From assembly GCF_010892395.1 (NCBI RefSeq), contig NZ_JAACKB010000450.1, positions 1 through 5,187 on the forward strand: a stretch of DNA of 5,187 bases, in the 5' to 3' direction. This DNA is from Sulfurovum sp. bin170. Lineage in GTDB: Bacteria > Campylobacterota > Campylobacteria > Campylobacterales > Sulfurovaceae. The translations under genes and the position numbers were made by a program. Shown here piece by piece: positions 1-4,359 of this stretch. Position 1 is the first letter of the stretch, and every line of letters starts with the position of its first letter. Under the pieces are notes generated by a model. That model was not told the DNA's origin and ran no database searches. It saw only the letters and a program-made list of their open reading frames with translations.

Positions 1-4
1 ATAG

Positions 5-109
5 CAACCTATATTAACTAAAAAGTATTTTATAGATGATTCAGAATATAGAGATTTACCTGCTAATTCAAATCAAGTTAATGACTTTATTGAAAAAGCT
101 TTAAAATAA
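5..109 (+). pseudogene. Gene-tail remnant of unknown identity, 34 codons, no start codon
   Basis: A + strand frame running from just after a TAG (2-4) to a TAA (107-109) encodes a 34-residue peptide with protein-like composition, containing FIDDSEYRDLPANSNQ and ending in FIEKALK. It has no ATG, GTG or TTG in frame and no ribosome binding site. All three + frames carry a stop within the first 21 bases, so it cannot simply continue a gene entering from the left. The preceding TAG could be a mutated CAG (Gln), since the next codon is also Gln; that would make this the decayed C-terminus of a longer gene. I do not recognise the family. It faces the broken end of the rmuC-like gene and may be the edge of inserted or rearranged DNA. 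It could also be chance open sequence. Confidence 0.25.
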
Positions 110-131
110 AAAGAACCTCTTACTGAGTCTA

Positions 132-181
132 GTCAATCAAGCCTCCTCCATATCCGTCAAGAATTGGGGGAGGTTATTGAC
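132..181. repeat. Large imperfect inverted repeat (hairpin) at the end of the rmuC-like fragment
   Basis: GTCAAT (132-137) pairs with ATTGAC (176-181). After a 2-base bulge (138-139), AGCCTCCTCCA (140-150) pairs with TGGGGGAGGTT (165-175), leaving a 14-base loop. The inner 11 pairs include two G-T pairs when read as + strand RNA (141/174 and 147/168); both become C-A mismatches on the - strand. The G/C-rich arms stand out against AT-rich surroundings. The right arm lies in the last codons of the rmuC-like frame and its stop codon (157-159) is in the loop. No T-run follows directly on either strand; the nearest is at about 102-113 for - strand transcription, some 18 bases past the stem. It could be a weak terminator, an element end or a recombination scar. 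Confidence 0.5.
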
Positions 182-810
182 ATCAATAACTCTCTTGAAT
201 TACCATCAAATACCTTGGATGCTAACTTTTTTAGCTCTACACGATGCTCTTTCATCATATCTATCTTCTCGATATTCTGCTTCTCCTGCTCAAAGATTCT
301 CACCTCTGACTCTCGCAGTTGAGTGTGAAAAGAGTTGTTTTCATTAACCAACTCCTCATTTCTATTTTGAAGTTTCCTATGACTCTCTTCAAGTTTGGTA
401 TAACTGTTATTGAGTAACTCATAGTGAACGCTTAGTTGTTTAAAATCTATCTTTAGTCGATGCATAGACTCTATATGTGCTTTTGACTCCTCTTTTAGCT
501 CCTCTTGGAGACTCTCCACACTCTTCAAAGCATTTTTGAGCCTCTCTTCGTTCTTTGGAATAAAGAGTAATTCTCTGCTTAAATCTGCACTCTTTATCCT
601 CTCCTCTTGTAGCTCATTTTCCAATAGAGATATTCTTGCTATCTTCGCCTCATCTATCTCTTTGGCTTGATCCAAAATAGTATTGAGTGCATTGACCTTT
701 GCCAAGAAATAGACGATAATAATTGTAATCAGAAGTGAGATAGAGAAAAAGAGACTCATCAAGATAAAAAACTCTGCATCCATCTGAAAGTTTGCAAATA
801 CTTTATCCAA
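157..810 (-). CDS. rmuC: RmuC-like DNA recombination protein, N-terminal fragment (anchor and coiled coil only)
   Basis: The protein has 217 residues. A hydrophobic segment at about 13-37 (FFILMSLFFSISLLITIIIV) should anchor it in the inner membrane, followed by a long charged coiled coil at about 40-190. The end, EHRVELKKLASKVFD (188-202), resembles the E. coli RmuC stretch FENLANRIF that leads into the RmuC core. RmuC proteins are usually well over 400 residues, with a PD-(D/E)XK-like domain in the C-terminal half. Here the frame stops about 15 residues past that motif, so the nuclease-like core is missing and is not found in any frame of the remaining 156 bases. RmuC is known in E. coli to limit inversions at short inverted repeats. 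The start is taken as TTG at 810: GAGGG (818-822), inside the lolA end, sits 7 bases before it. The first ATG (783) lacks such a site. The gene is probably cotranscribed and translationally coupled with lolA. It is likely non-functional, and an unrelated coiled-coil membrane protein remains possible. Confidence 0.6.
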   Translation of the reverse strand: MDKVFANFQMDAEFFILMSLFFSISLLITIIIVYFLAKVNALNTILDQAKEIDEAKIARISLLENELQEERIKSADLSRELLFIPKNEERLKNALKSVESLQEELKEESKAHIESMHRLKIDFKQLSVHYELLNNSYTKLEESHRKLQNRNEELVNENNSFHTQLRESEVRIFEQEKQNIEKIDMMKEHRVELKKLASKVFDGNSRELLMSITSPNS

Positions 811-813
811 AAT

Positions 814-1383
814 CTAGCCCTCTATAATATCATAATCTTTTGGCTCCTCACACTCCAAGCCTCTATCATCAAATGGTTTAATATCATAGTTCATATTCTC
901 AAAAAGGATTCTAACTCTATTATCAAGACTGTCTGTATAAAAAATCTTTTTTAACTTCTCATTATCGTCAACTGTAATGAGATACTCCACCTCTCTATAG
1001 AGTGCTTTGTAATCCTTTTTGCTAATCTTTTGGGCAACCTTTAGAACCTCTTCTAGGTCTAAGCCCTCATCTATAAGATACCTCGATACCTGTTCTAAAT
1101 CATGGTCTATTACTATGAGTTGAAGCCCATCGGTACAGACCTCTTTTTGAGTAGGACTCTTGTAGTTCCACTTAAAAAGTTTAGAGCTTATCTCTGTCTC
1201 AGAGCCTGACTCATTGACCAAGATGGTCTTCTCTTGTTTGAACTTTACATTGCCACTATATTCTATGGCTTTACCTTTATCATTTGTAATGGTTTGATTG
1301 AAATCCGTTTCAAAGTTATTAGGTAGTGCCATATCTGCATTTAGAGCCATAGCCATAATAGATATTGTGAAGATTAGTTTCAT
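814..1383 (-). CDS. lolA: Outer-membrane lipoprotein carrier protein LolA
   Basis: LolA is the periplasmic chaperone that takes lipoproteins released by the LolCDE transporter and carries them to the outer membrane. The 189-residue product starts with a Sec signal peptide (MKLIFTISIMAMALNA, likely cleaved after Ala16). The mature part shows the LolA pattern: NFETDFNQTI with a following GKAIEYSGNVKFK (about 23-49), then KLFKWNYKSPTQKEV (68-82) and the DGLQLIVIDHDLEQV strand pair (85-99). Next come a helical stretch rich in Lys and Glu and a C-terminal strand region (LDNRVRILFENM, 153-164). Length fits the family. Sequence divergence is as expected for Campylobacterota LolA. The ATG at 1383 is preceded by AAGGAA (1393-1398, - strand) with 9 bases between. 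The next gene starts 3 bases past its stop. The promoter appears to lie in the divergent region with the haem-binding gene. Confidence 0.8.
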   Translation of the reverse strand: MKLIFTISIMAMALNADMALPNNFETDFNQTITNDKGKAIEYSGNVKFKQEKTILVNESGSETEISSKLFKWNYKSPTQKEVCTDGLQLIVIDHDLEQVSRYLIDEGLDLEEVLKVAQKISKKDYKALYREVEYLITVDDNEKLKKIFYTDSLDNRVRILFENMNYDIKPFDDRGLECEEPKDYDIIEG

Positions 1384-1392
1384 TTTTAATAA

Positions 1393-1424
1393 TTCCTTAG
1401 TTAATTATTAAATAATATCAAATA
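1393..1424 (-). promoter_or_regulatory. Probable lolA promoter (extended -10) and ribosome binding site
   Basis: Read on the - strand, TATTTGATATTAT occupies 1424 to 1412, with a TGA extension directly before a TATTAT -10 hexamer (1412-1417). Transcription would start near 1405, giving a leader of about 22 bases that contains the AAGGAA ribosome binding site (1393-1398). No good -35 hexamer is visible at the usual distance, which is common for sigma-70 promoters in Campylobacterota. The element mirrors the one serving the divergent gene. Confidence 0.45.
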
Positions 1425-1463
1425 GAGACTTGATTTTAAGTAAAAATTCTATCTTTATATTTT

Positions 1464-1482
1464 TATTTGATATGATTACAAA
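1464..1482 (+). promoter_or_regulatory. Probable promoter of the haem-binding gene, predicting a leaderless mRNA
   Basis: TATTTGATATGAT (1464-1476) contains TGA followed by TATGAT, an extended -10 box. Only six bases separate the end of the hexamer from the ATG at 1483, so transcription is expected to begin at or within a base or two of the start codon. No Shine-Dalgarno sequence is present before this ATG, which fits a leaderless transcript. The upstream region is A/T-rich (1441-1468) without an obvious -35 box. The main alternative is a more distal promoter with weak initiation. Confidence 0.45.
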
Positions 1483-1917
1483 ATGAAAAAAACACTATTA
1501 TGGATTTTTATCCCATTTATACTTATCCAATCTATACGAATGGATGTACCAGCAACATTAACTCTAGAGACTAAGAATGAGATAGAGACTCCAAAAAAAA
1601 TTATGGAGATACTAAAACGCTCCTGTTATGATTGTCACTCAAACTCTCTTGTATATCCTTGGTACTCCCAAATAGCCCCTCTCTCATGGTACACCCAAGA
1701 CCATGTCAAAGATGGCAGAAGAGTAGTAAACTTCTCCATATGGAAAAGTTATGACAGAGCTAAACAGTTTGAGGTTATGGATAAACTTCCAAAATCACTA
1801 CTGATTCGGATGCCTCTTCCTGACTATCTATGGCTACATGAAGATGCAAAACTTAGTGAGAGTGATAAAAAAATATTAACTAAATGGGCAGAAAAGTTAG
1901 CAGAAGATCTGAAATAA
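1483..1917 (+). CDS. Haem-binding domain protein (Haem_bd family), periplasmic c-type cytochrome-like
   Basis: The product has 144 residues. It begins with a short basic and hydrophobic N-terminus (MKKTLLWIFIPFILIQS), a signal peptide or membrane anchor that sends it to the periplasm. The haem motif CYDCH (48-52) gives thioether cysteines 48 and 51 and axial His52. It lies in the family signature RSCYDCHSNSLVYPWYSQIAP and is followed by HVKDGRRVVNFSIW (74-87), characteristic of Haem_bd proteins. MPLPDYLWLHEDAKLSESD (110-128) is the usual C-terminal part; Met110 or a nearby residue could be the distal haem ligand. The role is probably electron transfer or haem-based sensing, but no partner is known from the sequence. 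It is transcribed away from lolA, and the superoxide reductase gene follows 80 bp downstream with its own promoter. The ATG at 1483 is the only start that keeps the signal segment; it has no ribosome binding site. Confidence 0.8.
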   Translation: MKKTLLWIFIPFILIQSIRMDVPATLTLETKNEIETPKKIMEILKRSCYDCHSNSLVYPWYSQIAPLSWYTQDHVKDGRRVVNFSIWKSYDRAKQFEVMDKLPKSLLIRMPLPDYLWLHEDAKLSESDKKILTKWAEKLAEDLK

Positions 1918-1921
1918 AATC

Positions 1922-1946
1922 AAATCGGATAATTTTTATCCTATTT
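1922..1946. promoter_or_regulatory. Dyad resembling a Fur/PerR box upstream of the superoxide reductase promoter
   Basis: GGATAATTTTTATCC (1927-1941) is a perfect 6-base dyad around TTT. AAAT (1922-1925) and ATTT (1943-1946) add a second pairing step after one mismatch. Against the 7-1-7 Fur-family consensus TGATAATNATTATCA it matches 11 of 14 defined positions. It is centred about 39 bases before the expected transcription start, where a bound repressor would cover the -35 region. It also begins only 5 bases past the stop codon of the preceding gene, so it could instead be a weak terminator hairpin; no proper T-run follows. Confidence 0.4.
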
Positions 1947-1960
1947 AAACTTATTTACGC

Positions 1961-1994
1961 TATACTAGCATTATCAAAACAAATAAAAGGAAAT
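1961..1994 (+). promoter_or_regulatory. Promoter -10 box and strong ribosome binding site of the superoxide reductase gene
   Basis: TATACT (1961-1966) is a good -10 hexamer that would start transcription near 1973. The leader is about 25 bases long. AAAAGGAAA (1985-1993) is a strong Shine-Dalgarno site 4 bases before the ATG at 1998, measured from the end of the A-rich tract, or 7 bases from GG. This site fixes the start codon. No clear -35 box is seen. Confidence 0.55.
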
Positions 1995-1997
1995 AAC

Positions 1998-2381
1998 ATG
2001 CCAAAAATTAACAAGTATGTAGATATTAGCGAAGTAGATAGAGAAGCAAAAAAAGACCTTATCGACAGACACTCACCATTTATTCACTGTGCTGATACTG
2101 CAACAGCAGGTGAGCCATTTGAAGTGACTGTAAAGATGGGTAACGAGTATACTCACCCTGATGATTTTGACCACTTCATCGAGTCTGTAACTCTTTTCAA
2201 TGGTGAGACAAAATTAGCTCAAGCGACTTATATTCCAGGAGCTCTTGGTAATACAAAAGCTCACAATACTACTACATTTACAATCATCCCAACAGGAAAA
2301 AAACTTAAATTGGTAGCTCATGGTTACTGTACTAAACATGGTATCTGGGAAGGTACACAAGTGAATGTTGCTGTAAACTAA
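1998..2381 (+). CDS. Superoxide reductase, class II (neelaredoxin / desulfoferrodoxin-like)
   Basis: Superoxide reductase reduces superoxide to hydrogen peroxide at a mononuclear iron centre in the cytoplasm, without making oxygen; it is typical of anaerobes and microaerophiles. The 127-residue protein has no signal peptide and no N-terminal four-cysteine desulforedoxin domain, which makes it class II. All expected iron ligands can be placed by comparison with archaeal enzymes: His25 in RHSPFI, His53 and His59 in THPDDFDHFIESVTLF (the same six-residue spacing), and Cys111 and His114 in GYCTKHGIWEG. The flexible Glu two residues before the first ligand His in well-studied enzymes appears here as Asp23. 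A longer in-frame reading from 1884 overlaps the previous gene, adds nothing family-like and ignores the strong ribosome binding site, so it is rejected. The nearby Fur/PerR-like dyad would fit control by iron or peroxide. Electron donors such as rubredoxin are not in the window. Confidence 0.9.
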   Translation: MPKINKYVDISEVDREAKKDLIDRHSPFIHCADTATAGEPFEVTVKMGNEYTHPDDFDHFIESVTLFNGETKLAQATYIPGALGNTKAHNTTTFTIIPTGKKLKLVAHGYCTKHGIWEGTQVNVAVN

Positions 2382-2415
2382 AACTCTTTCTGCAAGTAAC
2401 AATAGTTTTGATTCA

Positions 2416-3138
2416 TTAATCTTTTGTTACTGTAATAACCTCATCAGCAATAAACCGAGCATGTTGCAAAAAGAAAAAGTGGTCACCATCAAGAGGATAA
2501 AATTTACTTCCCTCTATCAATTCATGTATCTTCTCCCCTGTATAGAGAGGTGTCGCCGTATCCTCTTCTCCCCAAAATAGCAGAGCTTTTCCCTTATATT
2601 TAGAAAATCTTGCCTCAAAATCCTCATCAACAACATTTTTGAAAGTCTCATACATCTCATGACTCATCCCTTGGGCATCAGGAGCCACAAACAGCTCTCT
2701 TATCTTTTTCATCCCAAGTGGTTTTAAAAATTTAAAAGTTGCAATTTTGACTCTAACTGACCACGGCTTAACAGTCTTTATCCCTGCCGATGAGAGCAGT
2801 ACTAGATAGTCAGGATTGAGTAGTGTAGCCACTTTACCACCAAAAGAGTGACCCATAATGACCTTTGGGCTTAGCCCAACTGCTCTGATAAAAAGTCTCA
2901 CGATATAGGCATAATCTTCTGTATCAAGAATCATATTATTACTACTGCCACCAAACCCTGGTAGGTCAAGATAGGTGATACGATAATCACTAAACTTCTT
3001 ATCAAAAGCCTGTTTCATAATCTCTTTGTTGCTTCCCCAACCATGTAGAACCAAAATCCCCATCTTGGCACTTGGGTTACACATCTCATAACTAAGCTTG
3101 AACAACTGCTTCTTATAGGTAATCTCTTTTATCGCCAT
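2416..3138 (-). CDS. Alpha/beta hydrolase fold protein
   Basis: The 240-residue cytoplasmic protein is a complete single-domain alpha/beta hydrolase. HGWGS (32-36) forms the oxyanion-hole loop. DLPGFGGS (58-65) is the conserved turn after strand 4. GHSFGG (96-101) is the nucleophile elbow with Ser98. FWGEEDTATP (188-197) supplies the acid, Asp193, and DGDHFFF (217-223) the base, His220. A helical lid lies at about 125-180. The full catalytic triad predicts an active esterase, thioesterase or related enzyme, but the substrate cannot be read from the sequence. BioH/BioV-type pimeloyl-ester hydrolases share this size and fold; nothing here ties it to biotin synthesis. It is the last gene of a leftward cluster, 33 bp after the flavoprotein gene, and converges on the superoxide reductase gene. 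The ribosome binding site is weak (AGAG just before the ATG). Confidence 0.85.
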   Translation of the reverse strand: MAIKEITYKKQLFKLSYEMCNPSAKMGILVLHGWGSNKEIMKQAFDKKFSDYRITYLDLPGFGGSSNNMILDTEDYAYIVRLFIRAVGLSPKVIMGHSFGGKVATLLNPDYLVLLSSAGIKTVKPWSVRVKIATFKFLKPLGMKKIRELFVAPDAQGMSHEMYETFKNVVDEDFEARFSKYKGKALLFWGEEDTATPLYTGEKIHELIEGSKFYPLDGDHFFFLQHARFIADEVITVTKD

Positions 3139-3171
3139 AACTCTACTTTATTATTGAATTGTATAAGTTTA

Positions 3172-4308
3172 TTACATTATTGCTTTAGAACATACAAAAG
3201 CAGTCGAAAATGCCCACTGAAAGTTATATCCACCCAACTCACCAGTTACATCAAGAACTTCACCTACAAAATATAGACCCTCAACCTCTCTACTCATCAT
3301 AGAACTGGCATCTATCTCATCACTATCTATGCCACCTTTGGTAACTTCTGCTTTAGAGTAACCAAACGAACCTGCTGGTGCAAATGAGTACTCTTTTAAC
3401 CCCTCTATCTCTCTCCACTCACTAGCAGTTAGCTGATTTGCCTTTTTATCTTCTATCTTCAACTCTACCAAAAAAGCTTTGGCAACACGGCTAGGTATCC
3501 CCAATATATTAGAGATATTCCTCTTTGACATCTTCAACTGCTCTATATTTAGATTTGACAAGAAATCTATAGAGATTTTCCCTTTTTCCCAATATAGCGA
3601 AGCATCCAAAACAGCAGGACCAGAGATACCCTTGTGAGCAAATAGCAAAGAACCCTCTATCTCCTTCTCCCCTACCCTAATCTTGACCTCTGTAGAGATA
3701 CCTGATAGCAACTTAAAGAAAAACTGCTCTGGCTGAACAGTAAAACCAACCAACCCAGCTTTTAGCGTATGAATAGTGTGACCAAACGATGAAGCAATAT
3801 CATAACCTATTGAAGTTGCCCCAAGTTTTGGAAAGCTAAGACCACCCGATGCTACCACCACCTGTTTGGCTTGAAAAACTCCTCTGCTACTGTAGACCTC
3901 AAAAAGCCCATCCTTTTTTTCTACCCTCTCTACTTTTGTATCCAATCGAAACTTTTTTCTATCTATCTCTCTTTTGAGTAAATCAACTATCTCTTTGGCA
4001 GAAGTTTTACAAAAGTATTGATTATTTTTACGCATCTGTGGCACTAACCCCCTCTGACCAAGCCAAGAGAGAAGTTGATTTTGGTCAAATCTCTTAATAA
4101 TATTTCGCACGAACCTCTGATTTCCAAGATAATTTTTGGGTTTCAGCTTATCATTGGTAATATTACATCGTCCACCACCAGAGACAAGCATCTTTGCCCC
4201 AACATTTGGATTATGGTCTATAATCACAAAATCCCTGTCAGGCATCAAAGCCCCCAACATCAATCCACTAGCCCCTGCTCCAATAATAACTATATCTGTT
4301 CTAAACAT
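3172..4308 (-). CDS. HI0933-family FAD-dependent oxidoreductase (YhiN/BaiN-like flavoprotein)
   Basis: This 378-residue flavoprotein belongs to the HI0933 family. The N-terminal Rossmann motif IIGAGASGLMLGA (8-20) binds the ADP part of FAD. SGGGRCNITN (43-52) is the family hallmark. VVASGGLSFPKLGATSIGYDIA (151-172) is the second conserved FAD-proximal segment. A middle domain (about 185-335), including LFAHKGISGPAVLDAS, is typical of the family. The C-terminal FAD motif GLYFVGEVLDVTGELGGYNFQWAFSTA (344-370) is intact. Known families usually run about 390-410 residues, so this one is compact but complete. Most members have no proven reaction; one clostridial relative, BaiN, has been linked to bile-acid flavin reductase activity, which should not be transferred here. 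There is no transmembrane segment, so it acts in the cytoplasm. A good ribosome binding site, GGAGAG (4314-4319), lies 5 bases before the ATG. It is 51 bp after the nuclease gene and probably cotranscribed. Confidence 0.9.
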   Translation of the reverse strand: MFRTDIVIIGAGASGLMLGALMPDRDFVIIDHNPNVGAKMLVSGGGRCNITNDKLKPKNYLGNQRFVRNIIKRFDQNQLLSWLGQRGLVPQMRKNNQYFCKTSAKEIVDLLKREIDRKKFRLDTKVERVEKKDGLFEVYSSRGVFQAKQVVVASGGLSFPKLGATSIGYDIASSFGHTIHTLKAGLVGFTVQPEQFFFKLLSGISTEVKIRVGEKEIEGSLLFAHKGISGPAVLDASLYWEKGKISIDFLSNLNIEQLKMSKRNISNILGIPSRVAKAFLVELKIEDKKANQLTASEWREIEGLKEYSFAPAGSFGYSKAEVTKGGIDSDEIDASSMMSREVEGLYFVGEVLDVTGELGGYNFQWAFSTAFVCSKAIM

Positions 4309-4313
4309 AAAAT

Positions 4314-4319
4314 CTCTCC
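4314..4319 (-). promoter_or_regulatory. Ribosome binding site of the HI0933-family gene
   Basis: Read on the - strand, GGAGAG precedes the ATG at 4308 by 5 bases. It is the clearest Shine-Dalgarno sequence on the - strand of the window and fixes the start so that the FAD-binding motif begins at residue 8. The 51-bp gap to the upstream nuclease gene shows no recognisable -10 box, which supports read-through transcription. Confidence 0.6.
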
Positions 4320-4359
4320 AATTAATTTTGATTTGGCTTGGGTTAGTTTTTGGGTTTGA

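Noticed and set aside
5..109. Remnant as an inverted piece of the missing rmuC C-terminus
   Set aside because: A short resemblance to the DEEYRLRSVP tail of E. coli RmuC was noticed, but a handful of matching residues in a 34-residue peptide is not evidence of homology.
1884..1997. N-terminal extension of the superoxide reductase reading frame
   Set aside because: It overlaps the end of the haem-binding gene, would start before the promoter at 1961, and the ATG at 1998 has a strong ribosome binding site.
1483..2381. Idea that the haem-binding protein feeds electrons directly to the superoxide reductase
   Set aside because: The haem protein has an export or anchor signal and CxxCH maturation is periplasmic, while the reductase has no signal peptide. 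Different compartments make direct transfer unlikely, and each gene has its own promoter.
2214..2402. 62-codon open frame on the - strand inside the superoxide reductase gene
   Set aside because: It lies opposite a strongly supported gene, has no family-like sequence and no ribosome binding site.
2395..2431. Inverted repeat AGTAACAA / TTGTTACT between the convergent superoxide reductase and hydrolase genes, a possible two-way terminator
   Set aside because: The 8-base arms are AT-rich, the loop is 21 bases and no T-run follows either arm. The right arm also lies in the hydrolase coding end. It is too weak to call.
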